A stretch of 64,000 bases of DNA from Bacteroidales bacterium (lineage in GTDB: Bacteria; Bacteroidota; Bacteroidia; Bacteroidales; UBA932). The notes under the pieces are model-generated. The model made no database searches. It was not told the origin of the DNA and saw only the letters and a program-made list of their open reading frames with translations. A program made the position numbers and the translations under genes. Positions 44,646-53,189 of the stretch are shown here, one piece after another. The DNA lies in contig JAGBHM010000014.1 in assembly GCA_017935505.1 (NCBI GenBank), positions 124,001-188,000 of the forward strand. Direction: 5' to 3'. The stretch's first letter is position 1; each line of letters starts with the position of its first letter.

Positions 44646-45770
44646 ATGAACGCCATGAAAACTGTATCAAAATCTCTGTTGCTGACATTTCTGTCGGCCC
44701 TCTCATTATTGTCGGGCTGTAAAAGTGGAGAAGACAACAGCCGCTTTTATAGGGAAAATCTAGAAAAGATAATTGTTGACGAGAATATTCCGCTGATTCA
44801 GTTGAGATATATCTCTCCAGAGGAGGACATTGCATTGCAGATAGAGAATCCTGCCTATAAGGATTCATTGTCAACCGGATGCTCTCAAGGAACCCCGGAG
44901 CCTGCAGTATTCCAAGCTGCTTCTTTGAGCAAACCTGTGTTTGCATATATTGTCATGAAACTTTATGAGAATGGGGAGTTGGATCTGGATAAACCATTAT
45001 ATGAATATACTGATATTGACCGGTTTGTAGATAAAGAGATGGCGAAAAAACTCACTGCGAGGATTGTTTTGAGCCACAGGAGCGGCTTGCCGAACTGGAG
45101 TAAAAAGGTAAGGTCAGATGATTGGCACATCTCTCCAATCAAATTCATTTTTCCTGTTGACTCATGTTTCGGCTATTCAGGCGAGGCCTTTGCATTTTTA
45201 CAGAGGGCTGTGGAGAAGATAAGAGGAAAAGCAATTGAGGAGATTGCCAAAGAGGAGGTTTTTGAACCGCTTGGAATGGAACATACTTCTTATATATGGA
45301 TACCTGCGTATGATACATTGGCCGTTGACGGTTACAATAAGAGAGGCATTTCAAAAGGTGTGGGATATAAACATGTAGTGGGAAATGTAGGTTACTCATT
45401 GAGGACCACTGCTGAGGATTATTCAAAATTTATACAGGCACTGCTTAATGGCACTGGCCTCAAACCGGAAACAGCGCAGTTTATGCTTGAACCAAACCGT
45501 AAGCCTATATTCAAAAAAGGTGTGAATTTCAGCACATTATCATGGGCACAAGGCATATATACCGAAGAGAATCCGGTTCATGGCAAATTGGTATTCCATG
45601 GTGGTGACAATGGTACCTTCAAGGCCTTTTTCCTCATCAATCCAAAGGTGCAGAGTACGATGGTCTTCTTTACAAACAGCAGCAACGGCTTCAAAATCAT
45701 AGAGCCTGTAACACGCATGTTCCTCAAGGATACCGCGCATCTTGAAGTTTATGATTGGTACAACATTTGA
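44646..45770 (+). CDS. Serine hydrolase of the beta-lactamase/penicillin-binding family, lipoprotein
   Basis: The protein (374 residues) has a lipoprotein signal (LSLLSGC) and a class C beta-lactamase-like domain. The nucleophile motif SLSK lies in FQAASLSKPVF, the Tyr-type motif may be in CFGYSGEAF, and HGGDNGT near the end is the usual HGG/KTG-equivalent. Family members include esterases, D-aminopeptidases and DD-peptidases. Resistance to beta-lactams cannot be claimed. The start is the first Met after the terminator that leaves a normal signal peptide; a Met three codons later is equally good. The phosphatase gene starts 15 bases downstream. Confidence 0.85.
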   Translation: MNAMKTVSKSLLLTFLSALSLLSGCKSGEDNSRFYRENLEKIIVDENIPLIQLRYISPEEDIALQIENPAYKDSLSTGCSQGTPEPAVFQAASLSKPVFAYIVMKLYENGELDLDKPLYEYTDIDRFVDKEMAKKLTARIVLSHRSGLPNWSKKVRSDDWHISPIKFIFPVDSCFGYSGEAFAFLQRAVEKIRGKAIEEIAKEEVFEPLGMEHTSYIWIPAYDTLAVDGYNKRGISKGVGYKHVVGNVGYSLRTTAEDYSKFIQALLNGTGLKPETAQFMLEPNRKPIFKKGVNFSTLSWAQGIYTEENPVHGKLVFHGGDNGTFKAFFLINPKVQSTMVFFTNSSNGFKIIEPVTRMFLKDTAHLEVYDWYNI

Positions 45771-45785
45771 CAATAAGGAAGCATT

Positions 45786-46235
45786 ATGAAGAAGATACTT
45801 TTTATTTGCCACGGCAATATCTGCCGTTCTCCAATGGCTGAATTTGTATTCAAGGCTTTGGTGAAGAGCTGTGGTATGGATGAGATGTTTTATGCAGAAT
45901 CGGCGGCAGTGTCAACCGAAGAGATCGGCAATCCAATATATCCGCCTGCAAAACGCTGCCTTACACAGCATGGAATCCCTTTTGACAACAACAAAAGGGC
46001 CCGACAGGTTGTTCCGTCGGATTATGACAAATTTGATCTGCTAATCTGTATGGACAACTCAAATATAAGGTTGTTGAAGAGAATAATAGGGGACGATCCA
46101 GAGAATAAAGTACACCTGATGATGAGTTATGCCGGCAAATTCAGGGATGTGGCTGATCCTTGGTACACAGGAGATTTTGAGACAACATTCCAGGATGTGC
46201 TGGAGGCCTCTGAGGCCTTTCTGAAGCTGGATTAG
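45786..46235 (+). CDS. Low molecular weight protein-tyrosine phosphatase
   Basis: The 149-residue protein has the P-loop CHGNICRS (Cys8 nucleophile, Arg14) at the N-terminus and the acid motif DPWY near residue 121, both diagnostic for this family. It removes phosphate from Tyr residues. In bacteria many members control capsule kinases, but no kinase or capsule gene is seen here. It follows the serine hydrolase gene by 15 bases and converges with the hydrolase gene after it. Confidence 0.95.
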   Translation: MKKILFICHGNICRSPMAEFVFKALVKSCGMDEMFYAESAAVSTEEIGNPIYPPAKRCLTQHGIPFDNNKRARQVVPSDYDKFDLLICMDNSNIRLLKRIIGDDPENKVHLMMSYAGKFRDVADPWYTGDFETTFQDVLEASEAFLKLD

Positions 46236-46237
46236 GG

Positions 46238-47215
46238 CTATTTCAAATTGGATTTTATGTAATCTTTGATACCGAACCTCTTATTGAGCTTCGGCTGGTC
46301 TGGCTGTGTTACTTCAGTATTTATGATGAGTCTCTTCTGCTCCAGAACAAATTTATTTATAAAGTCAATAACCTGAAGCAGATTCTCCTTCATTGGTGAA
46401 ACTGCAACTGTGTGAGTTGCATTGTCTATAGTATAAAGGTAGTGGGGAGCGGCAATTTTTGTCAGTTTCTTTGAGATGTATGCGGAGCCGTTGAATGAAC
46501 CGAATGGCGTCCAGACTCTCCTATATGGTACATTTGAATCGGCATTTCCATGGAAAAACATGATTGGGGCAGGTTGCTGCAGCCATTTCATTTTTCCATG
46601 CAGATTGAGGATGGCACCGGCAAAGGAGATTATACCGGCATATCTGAAATTTTCCGGCAGGAAATCTCTATAATTTGTATTTCTTGTTGTCTTCAGATTA
46701 TTGCACATATAATATTCGGCCTGCAATGCTGCAATGGCTCCGGCGCTCGAGCCGCTTGCCATGATTCTGTGAGTGTCTATGCCCCATTTGCCGGCATTTT
46801 CGAGTATGCAGGAGGTTGCTTTGTAGAGATCCTCCACAGCCATGTCAATGCTGTTTTCAAGTGCCGATATCATCTCTCCGGCAGATATATTCCTGTTGCC
46901 CCGGACACTATTTACAATGCTCTTGAGCCCAAGTCTGTAATCGATGGCAAAAACATGTATTCCATTCTCTGCAAGAGTTTTGTAATATTTCAGATATCTG
47001 GCGTCATCCTTCGAGCCTGTAAAAAATCCTCCTCCGAACATGAAAATCATGCACGGCTGTTTTGCTCCGGCCCTTATCTGAGTATGGTCCTGTGCATAAT
47101 AATGGTCAAGGGACAGACTGTCGCTGTACATTATGCTCTCTTTTTTTACATCAGATGCAGAAAGTGTGATACTGAGTGAGAACAGCAATATTATAATAAA
47201 GAGGCTCTTTTTCAT
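46238..47215 (-). CDS. Secreted alpha/beta hydrolase, esterase type
   Basis: The 325-residue protein (started at MKKSLFIII after a weak upstream Met) has a signal peptide to about residue 20. The oxyanion motif is CMIFMFGGGFFTG, and the nucleophile is in MASGSSAGAIAAL. The catalytic His is in NATHTVAVSP. The layout is that of carboxylesterase or feruloyl-esterase-like enzymes (Abhydrolase_3). The substrate is unknown. Another alpha/beta hydrolase gene lies 23 bases upstream on the same strand, so the two may act together. Confidence 0.85.
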   Translation of the reverse strand: MKKSLFIIILLFSLSITLSASDVKKESIMYSDSLSLDHYYAQDHTQIRAGAKQPCMIFMFGGGFFTGSKDDARYLKYYKTLAENGIHVFAIDYRLGLKSIVNSVRGNRNISAGEMISALENSIDMAVEDLYKATSCILENAGKWGIDTHRIMASGSSAGAIAALQAEYYMCNNLKTTRNTNYRDFLPENFRYAGIISFAGAILNLHGKMKWLQQPAPIMFFHGNADSNVPYRRVWTPFGSFNGSAYISKKLTKIAAPHYLYTIDNATHTVAVSPMKENLLQVIDFINKFVLEQKRLIINTEVTQPDQPKLNKRFGIKDYIKSNLK

Positions 47216-47238
47216 CAAAATTGAATATATCAGGTGCG

Positions 47239-48096
47239 TCAATGAAACAGAATTTTGTCTAAAAATACAAAAATCTGACGGAAAAACTGCGGATTTTCAA
47301 ATATAATCTTTTCATCCAGTGTCTGGGGCAGCAAAATGTATTCCACAAACTGGCTGCCGATGGCACTTTTCAGCTGGGAAGAAAAGGCATCGGCACTATC
47401 GCTGTCGTGGCCGGTCTCTGATTGTTTGTATATCATGAAGAATGGTGGTGACTGTGGTGTAACCAGAATCTGGGGGTTTATGCCATTCTCTTGAGTGGTG
47501 AATGGACCGAAGAGGTCAACAACTGCCTGGACTTTGTATCCGTTGCCCGATGAATATATGCCGATGCTGTTGACATATTTCTGTAGCTTCTGCCCATTCT
47601 TCTGGGCTTGTGCCATTTGCGAAGAGCTGCCAAATTCCATTTCACTTTCAAATCCCTGCAGATATGTGCCGGCACATCCTGCTGTCGCAGCCAGATATCC
47701 TCCATCTGAGTATCCCCATAATATGATCTTGCCAGGATCAATTCCATATCGCTTTCCATTTTCTTTAAGCAATTTTATGGAACTGACCAGCTCTTTCATT
47801 GCCTGCTCAAGGGATTGGCCATATTCCAATTCTGCAACGGCATAGCCATAAGAGAGGGCTGTGGAGATTATGCTGTTGTCTATTTTATTTGCACTTGTTG
47901 TATCGACAGTCAGTATAATTGCCGGATAAGGAGTCTTCCAATCTGCATCTCTATTTTTTGATGCGGCAACCCTTTGGGGTATATGGAGTTTCAGATATTT
48001 TTCTCCGGCAGAATCGGCATATATAACTCTGCCCTGGCAAAAACTTTTGCCGAAAGTGCAGGTGAAGAGCAGCAGTGCAATAAAAAAACATCTCAT
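47239..48096 (-). CDS. Secreted alpha/beta hydrolase-like protein
   Basis: The 285-residue protein has a signal peptide (cleavage near KSFCQ, residue 21) and an alpha/beta fold with the nucleophile elbow WGYSDGGYLAA. The oxyanion and acid regions are less clear, and no classical HGGG is seen. A His in ETGHDSDSADAF may be catalytic. It probably works as an esterase or peptidase in the periplasm, and the target is unknown. The pair with the next hydrolase suggests duplication followed by divergence, though the sequences differ strongly. Confidence 0.75.
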   Translation of the reverse strand: MRCFFIALLLFTCTFGKSFCQGRVIYADSAGEKYLKLHIPQRVAASKNRDADWKTPYPAIILTVDTTSANKIDNSIISTALSYGYAVAELEYGQSLEQAMKELVSSIKLLKENGKRYGIDPGKIILWGYSDGGYLAATAGCAGTYLQGFESEMEFGSSSQMAQAQKNGQKLQKYVNSIGIYSSGNGYKVQAVVDLFGPFTTQENGINPQILVTPQSPPFFMIYKQSETGHDSDSADAFSSQLKSAIGSQFVEYILLPQTLDEKIIFENPQFFRQIFVFLDKILFH

Positions 48097-48166
48097 AACA
48101 GCCGTTATTTACAGTGTACCCATATATAACGGCATTGGCTATGAAATGTTCTCCATTCTGGAATAT

Positions 48167-48379
48167 TCAGATGTTGATATTTCTGATATTTATGGACGAG
48201 TCCCACAAATGGAACCATTGGTCAGGTGTCCCGGACAATTTTATATTCTTATTGTTGACTCCTGTTATTATTGATTTGTCGGGATAATCCAGATCAAGTT
48301 TTATTTCAACTACACAATAGAGTTCATGTGCCTGTGAAATAAGCAGATGTCCCGGTCTTATATCCTCTGCATATACCAT
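48167..48379 (-). CDS. Small protein of unknown function next to the DUF3244 gene
   Basis: This 70-residue frame starts six bases after the DUF3244 stop on the same strand. It has no signal peptide, is acidic, and has normal-looking protein composition (ISQAHELYCVVEIKLDL, then GTPDQWFHLWDSS). No family is recognised. Tight spacing and composition support a real gene, but short length leaves doubt. Confidence 0.5.
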   Translation of the reverse strand: MVYAEDIRPGHLLISQAHELYCVVEIKLDLDYPDKSIITGVNNKNIKLSGTPDQWFHLWDSSINIRNINI

Positions 48380-48385
48380 ATTCTG

Positions 48386-48787
48386 TTACAGCGATAGGTT
48401 ACCTGATCCCTGGAATCCTTCGCTTGTTGTTATATATATGATATACTCGCCAGATGAAGGCAATCTAATGAAGAGAACTGGCTGATCCATGCTTTGGTAA
48501 GTCTTGTTGCAGACGCTCTGTCCCATTGAGTTTATAATTGTAACATTTGCTGTGCCGCAGTCTCTGTTGAAGATTACTTCAACCTCTCCGGTATTTCTGT
48601 AGAGCCATGCCTCCACTGTTGGGATAAGGGAGCGTTCCCTTTCTGGATCAACCGGGTTTGTCGCTTTTCTGATTGCAACCTCCTCAGGAGTGAGTTCCCT
48701 GTCTGGTGATGTTGTTGCTGTAAGTTCAAATAGAGGGAAAACGAGCAGTGTTGCCAGAATGAATTTTACAAGAATGAGTTTTTTCAT
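48386..48787 (-). CDS. DUF3244 domain secreted protein
   Basis: The 133-residue protein has a signal peptide (about 1-25) and a small beta-sandwich matching DUF3244. Its start is RSLIPTVEAWL, its core VTIINSMGQSV, and its end SGEYIIYITTSEGFQGSGNLSL. Two Cys (in RDCGTANV and VCNKTY) may pair. DUF3244 proteins are small Bacteroidota secreted proteins of unknown role, often many per genome and often near TPR/HTH regulators, as here: the regulator gene precedes it by about 160 bases on the same strand. Confidence 0.85.
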   Translation of the reverse strand: MKKLILVKFILATLLVFPLFELTATTSPDRELTPEEVAIRKATNPVDPERERSLIPTVEAWLYRNTGEVEVIFNRDCGTANVTIINSMGQSVCNKTYQSMDQPVLFIRLPSSGEYIIYITTSEGFQGSGNLSL

Positions 48788-48829
48788 AAATCTGTTTTTT
48801 TAGGTTAGAAATATGGTTTGAATTATTTT

Positions 48830-48837
48830 CAAAGTTA
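48830..48837 (-). promoter_or_regulatory. -7 element of the DUF3244 gene
   Basis: TAACTTTG on the minus strand fits TAnnTTTG, about 43 bases ahead of the start codon at 48787. It shows the DUF3244 gene can be transcribed apart from the regulator gene. Confidence 0.5.
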
Positions 48838-48948
48838 TCTCCAAGCCTGACAGATTTTATGCAATAAATATAATATTGCTACTTGTAATATATTGATAAT
48901 TAATAGAATATAATTGGAAAACCTAATATCAACCAGAAGTGGTAAATA

Positions 48949-50706
48949 TTACAGCCTGTTTTTGGCAATATCTTCTATAGTTCTCTCAAGGAATGTCTCG
49001 AGATGCTCTGTGCCTATATCCAATTTGCGGTGTATTCTGCTCCTTCTGTTATATATGCTGGCATTGTTGGTATGGCCGTATATCACCCTCATTGCATTGG
49101 TTGTAAAACCAAGGCAAATCATGCTGCAGTAGTTGAGGTCGCTCTGATTCAGATTCGGATAATTCTCCCTGAGATAGTCAATTATTCCATGATGTTTTTT
49201 GTTGGCAATGAACTGCAGGTCGCTAAAAGAATAATCATCTTTATTGTTTCGATTGATGTATTCCCTGAATTTTTTATAGAACTTCTCTGGAGTGCTCTCT
49301 GAAATATAGGCATAATCCATTATATCCTTGAGTGCATCGAGCCTCTCTGCATATGCCTTCACAACGGCCTCATCACAGGAGCCAGCAATGTGCCCGCTCT
49401 TTATGAGCTGGTAGCGCTCTTCCACATCGTTGATATGCTCCTGTAATGTGCGGACAAGCTCCTTGTAGAATTTAATGTCGGAATCCCTTTTACGTACAAT
49501 CTTTTTGACAATCCTTCTTGATACTGCTGTTATGGCTATGCTGATTATAATCAGTATGGTATATGCTATACTTGATATTATAGTATGCCGCTTGTGCCTC
49601 TTCTGCAAGGCATGGTATGTCTCAGAGAGCGTATCTCTGGTATATTTTGCTTCAATCTCCTTTATATGGTTTTCCTCTTTCTCTTTATAGAGGCGGTTTT
49701 TCAGTTCTGTATACTCCTCATTCCATTTGAGCGCCTCCTTATAGTTGCCCTGTTTGGATAGAATGTTACACAAAATCAACAATGTCCCTGCTTTTGCATC
49801 ATCATCTTTTATGTTGGATTCATTAACGTATCTGTTCGCGTAATATTTTGAACTATCATATTGCTCCTGTTCAAAATATATTTTGCTCCATATTGGATAA
49901 TGCCTTTTTGGGATGATCCCATCATGGTATTTATTATAGCATTTTGTCAATATTTTGACTGCGCTTTCTATCTCTTTGTTTTCCAATAATATATCGGCAA
50001 TTCCCAAGGTGTTGAGGGTTATTTTGTCTGTATTGCCATCAATTCGGTATATTCCGATAGCCTTATTGTGCAATTCAATGGCAGTGGAGTCATCTCCATT
50101 GAGGTAATAACTCTTTGCCGCATATGAGAGTGCATTTGCGTATTTGTCGTTATAACCGGCTGATTTGAAGAATTTTCCAGATTCTTTATATAATTCGGCA
50201 GCCTCTTCAAAGAGGTTCTGCTTGTAATAGATTATTCCCAGAGTATTGCATATCTGGCCGTGCAGGTAGCTGTTGCCGGCATTTGTTGCAGCCTCTTTTG
50301 CTCTCAGATAGTTTTCTGCAGCCTTGGTTATCTCTCCTGCATTGTAGAATACTGTTCCCAGATAGTAGTAGCTTTGGGCCTTGCGCAGTTTGTTGCTGCG
50401 CTTTGAATAGTAATTTACGGCATAACGGATTATGGAATCGGAAGAGATATCTACATAGCTCTTGTCCAATGCCATACTGTACAGCAGGGAATGCAGAGCC
50501 TTTAGTTTTGGAGTTGTAATCTCCTTGAATAGAGGATCTTCAAGTATAGTCAATGCGCTGTCCGGATATGTGTTGACAACCCTTTCTGCTCTCTCCAGCC
50601 TCTCTTTCTGCGCGGGAGAAGATGAGCATCCGGCACCGATGCAGATAGTGATTGTTCCAAATATTGCAATGTGCAGTATCACCTGCTGGAGGAGTGTCTT
50701 GATCAT
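48949..50706 (-). CDS. Membrane TPR regulator with C-terminal HTH-like domain
   Basis: The 585-residue protein has a lipobox-like start (IGAGC, Cys27). At least five tetratricopeptide-type repeats cover about 40-330 (for example AQSYYYLGTVFYNAGEITKA, LGIIYYKQNLFEEAAELYKE). One membrane segment lies near 372-395, then a coiled coil, and the C-terminal domain with SDLNYCSMICLGFTTNAMRVIYG followed by NRRSRIHRKL looks like a helix-turn-helix. Such one-protein sensors are common in Bacteroidota: a periplasmic TPR domain and a cytoplasmic DNA-binding end. Targets are unknown. The DUF3244 gene next to it is a candidate. Confidence 0.82.
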   Translation of the reverse strand: MIKTLLQQVILHIAIFGTITICIGAGCSSSPAQKERLERAERVVNTYPDSALTILEDPLFKEITTPKLKALHSLLYSMALDKSYVDISSDSIIRYAVNYYSKRSNKLRKAQSYYYLGTVFYNAGEITKAAENYLRAKEAATNAGNSYLHGQICNTLGIIYYKQNLFEEAAELYKESGKFFKSAGYNDKYANALSYAAKSYYLNGDDSTAIELHNKAIGIYRIDGNTDKITLNTLGIADILLENKEIESAVKILTKCYNKYHDGIIPKRHYPIWSKIYFEQEQYDSSKYYANRYVNESNIKDDDAKAGTLLILCNILSKQGNYKEALKWNEEYTELKNRLYKEKEENHIKEIEAKYTRDTLSETYHALQKRHKRHTIISSIAYTILIIISIAITAVSRRIVKKIVRKRDSDIKFYKELVRTLQEHINDVEERYQLIKSGHIAGSCDEAVVKAYAERLDALKDIMDYAYISESTPEKFYKKFREYINRNNKDDYSFSDLQFIANKKHHGIIDYLRENYPNLNQSDLNYCSMICLGFTTNAMRVIYGHTNNASIYNRRSRIHRKLDIGTEHLETFLERTIEDIAKNRL

Positions 50707-50734
50707 TATCGGAATCGGATGGTTTAGAGAGTCC

Positions 50735-52372
50735 TTATCTGTTGCGTTCTATCTCCCGCAAATTTTCAATTTTCTTCTTTTCAAGGAAATCATACACACC
50801 ACCAAGATGTTCGATAACCCTTTTATTTGAAAATTCATAAACTTTTGAGACAAGTCCGTCGAGGAAATCCCTGTCATGAGAGACTACAACCAATGTCCCG
50901 TCAAAGCTCTTGAGGGCCTCTTTGAGGATATCTTTAGTCTTGATGTCCAGATGGTTGGTAGGCTCGTCCAGAATCAGCATATTCACAGGTTCCAGCAGGA
51001 GCTTTATCATTGCCAGCCTTGTTCTCTCTCCTCCCGATAAAACCTTCACAAGTTTGTCGGAATCATCCCTGCCGAACATGAAAGCTCCGAGTATATCCCT
51101 GATTTTCGTGCGGATATCACCTACGGCAACATTGTCGATTGTACTGAATACAGTCTGCTCTTCATCAAGCAGAGATGCCTCGTTCTGGGCAAAATATCCA
51201 ATTTTAAGGTTATGGCCCAATTGCAGTTCACCATCGAAATCAATCTGCCCCATTATTGCTTTGACCATGGTTGTCTTTCCCTCTCCGTTTTTTCCAACAA
51301 AGGCAATCTTTTCGCCACGTTCAATGGTGATTGATGCGTTTGAGAATACAAGATGTTCACCGTATCTTTTACCCAACTCCTTGGTCACCACAGGGTAGGA
51401 GCCGGAGCGTGGGGCCGGTGGAAACCTGAGTTTCAGTGCGCTCCTGTCAATCTCATCCACTTCAACAAGTTCCAATTTCTCGAGCATTCTCACACGAGAC
51501 TGCACCTGATTGGTTTTAGAGTAGGTGCCCTTGAAACGTTCGATGAACTCTTTTGTCTCGGCAATCATCTTCTGTTGGTTGTCATAAGCAGCCTGCTGCT
51601 GTTGCCTGCGCTCAGCACGCAGCTCCAGATATTTGCTGTAATTTACCTTGTAATCGTAAATCTTGCCCATTGTAATTTCAATGGTTCTGGTGGTGATATG
51701 GTCGACAAAAGCCTTGTCGTGCGATATTACCATAACTGAGTTGGCACTGTTTATAATGAACTCTTCCAGCCACTCAATTGACTCGATATCGAGATGGTTG
51801 GTGGGCTCGTCAAGCAGCAGCAATGTAGGTTTCTGCAGCAGAATTTTGGCAAGTTCAATTCTCATGCGCCATCCTCCGCTGAACTCCTCTGTCTGCCTTG
51901 TAAAATCTGATCTCTTGAAGCCCAGTCCGATTAGTGTACGTTCAATATCCTCCTGATAGTTAGTGAGATCAATATGGTAGAATTTTTCGGACAAGGCTGT
52001 AACCTCTTCAATTATGGCAATATACTCATCACTGTCGTAATCTGTTCTGGTTGTGAGCTGGTTATTCAATTCCTCTATCTGGCGTTCAATTGCAAAGAGG
52101 TGCTCAAAGGCCTGGGCTGTCTCTTCAAAAACTGTACGTCCGTTCTCCACCATCAGGTGCTGTGGGAGATATCCTATCTTTCCTCCGTCGGTAACAGATA
52201 CTTTTCCTCTGGACGGGCTCTTTATGCCGGCCAAAATCTTCAACAAGGTTGATTTGCCGGCTCCATTTTTACCCATAAGGGCTATCCTGTCCTTGTCGTT
52301 TATTACAAATGATATCTCTTTAAAGAGTGAAGTTCCTCCAAATTCTACAGTTAATCCGTCTACTGATACCAT
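50735..52372 (-). CDS. ABC-F family ATPase
   Basis: The 545-residue soluble protein has two ABC domains. Walker A motifs are GKNGAGKSTL and GKNGEGKTTM, signature motifs EFSGGWRMR and VLSGGERTR, Walker B motifs LLLLDEPTNHLD and MLILDEPTNHLD. Between them lies the ABC-F linker with charged helices (LRAERRQQQQAAYDNQQKM). ABC-F proteins act on the ribosome or in translation control and have no membrane part. The subgroup here looks like the housekeeping Uup/YdiF type rather than an antibiotic-resistance type. The start is set at MVSVDGLTVEF, since the longer frame begins above the -7 element. Confidence 0.92.
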   Translation of the reverse strand: MVSVDGLTVEFGGTSLFKEISFVINDKDRIALMGKNGAGKSTLLKILAGIKSPSRGKVSVTDGGKIGYLPQHLMVENGRTVFEETAQAFEHLFAIERQIEELNNQLTTRTDYDSDEYIAIIEEVTALSEKFYHIDLTNYQEDIERTLIGLGFKRSDFTRQTEEFSGGWRMRIELAKILLQKPTLLLLDEPTNHLDIESIEWLEEFIINSANSVMVISHDKAFVDHITTRTIEITMGKIYDYKVNYSKYLELRAERRQQQQAAYDNQQKMIAETKEFIERFKGTYSKTNQVQSRVRMLEKLELVEVDEIDRSALKLRFPPAPRSGSYPVVTKELGKRYGEHLVFSNASITIERGEKIAFVGKNGEGKTTMVKAIMGQIDFDGELQLGHNLKIGYFAQNEASLLDEEQTVFSTIDNVAVGDIRTKIRDILGAFMFGRDDSDKLVKVLSGGERTRLAMIKLLLEPVNMLILDEPTNHLDIKTKDILKEALKSFDGTLVVVSHDRDFLDGLVSKVYEFSNKRVIEHLGGVYDFLEKKKIENLREIERNR

Positions 52373-52392
52373 AATTAAATATTTTGACTTTG

Positions 52393-52400
52393 CAAAGATA
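52393..52400 (-). promoter_or_regulatory. -7 element of the ABC-F gene
   Basis: TATCTTTG on the minus strand fits TAnnTTTG, 20 bases ahead of the chosen start at 52372. Confidence 0.55.
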
Positions 52401-52477
52401 GCTATTTGTAACTTCATACTTTCGCTATCTAAAATCTTTTAGTAAATTCGCATTTTACTTTAATCAGCTTACAAATT

Positions 52478-53173
52478 ATGCATACAGATAAGACTCTTGG
52501 CGTGTTGGGCGGCATGGGACCTGCTGCCACTGCCGATTTTTTGAGGGTGTTGGCCGAAAAAACACCTGCTGGAACAGATCAGGAACATCCGAGGATGATA
52601 GTATACTCGCATACTGTAACTCCCGACAGAACCACATTCCTTTTGGGAAAAGGTCCTGATCCTACAGAATATATCAAAGATGGTCTGAATACCCTTATAG
52701 GTTGGGGTGCAGATATGCTCTGCGTTACATGCAATACAGCGCATCACTTTATTGATGGTTTCAGAGATGAGATTTCAAAACCGATAGTGCACATCATTGA
52801 TGAGACAATCCTCAAATCATCACAAGTTTGTCCTCAGGGTGCATGGCTTACCGCAACTCTAGGAACTATGAGAACCGGTCTGTACCAGAGGCATGCAAAA
52901 GATTGCGGCTATACATTCAGAATTCCGTCTGAAGAGCTTCAGATTGAGATTCATGATGTTACAGATATGGTGAAGGCCGGACAACACAAAGAGGCCGGTG
53001 AAAAGTTCCGTGGAATTGTGGAGCAACTGTGGGCTATCGAGAAACTGCCTGTAGTTGGTGCATGTACAGAGATTCCTATTGCCTATGCAAATACAGGCCT
53101 TGATCCTGAGATGGGTATTTCATGTCTGGAAGCATTGGCTGAGGGATGTATCAGAGAACTCTATTACAAATAA
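52478..53173 (+). CDS. Aspartate/glutamate racemase family protein
   Basis: The 231-residue protein belongs to the Asp/Glu racemase superfamily, which uses two cysteines as acid and base. The first is in VTCNTAHHF (about residue 87) and the second in GACTEIPIAY (about residue 190). GVLGGMGPAAT at the N-terminus is the typical aspartate-racemase start. YgeA-like members have broad or unclear amino acid specificity. The gene for a glutamate/aspartate transporter starts 16 bases downstream, which fits use of acidic amino acids. Confidence 0.9.
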   Translation: MHTDKTLGVLGGMGPAATADFLRVLAEKTPAGTDQEHPRMIVYSHTVTPDRTTFLLGKGPDPTEYIKDGLNTLIGWGADMLCVTCNTAHHFIDGFRDEISKPIVHIIDETILKSSQVCPQGAWLTATLGTMRTGLYQRHAKDCGYTFRIPSEELQIEIHDVTDMVKAGQHKEAGEKFRGIVEQLWAIEKLPVVGACTEIPIAYANTGLDPEMGISCLEALAEGCIRELYYK

Positions 53174-53189
53174 TATATAAACAACAGAT

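Noticed and set aside
44646..45770. Serine hydrolase as an antibiotic-resistance beta-lactamase
   Set aside because: The SxxK fold is shared with many esterases and peptidases, and nothing specific to a lactamase is seen.
50735..52372. ABC-F ATPase as an antibiotic-resistance protein
   Set aside because: The linker and layout look like the housekeeping type, and there is no resistance context.
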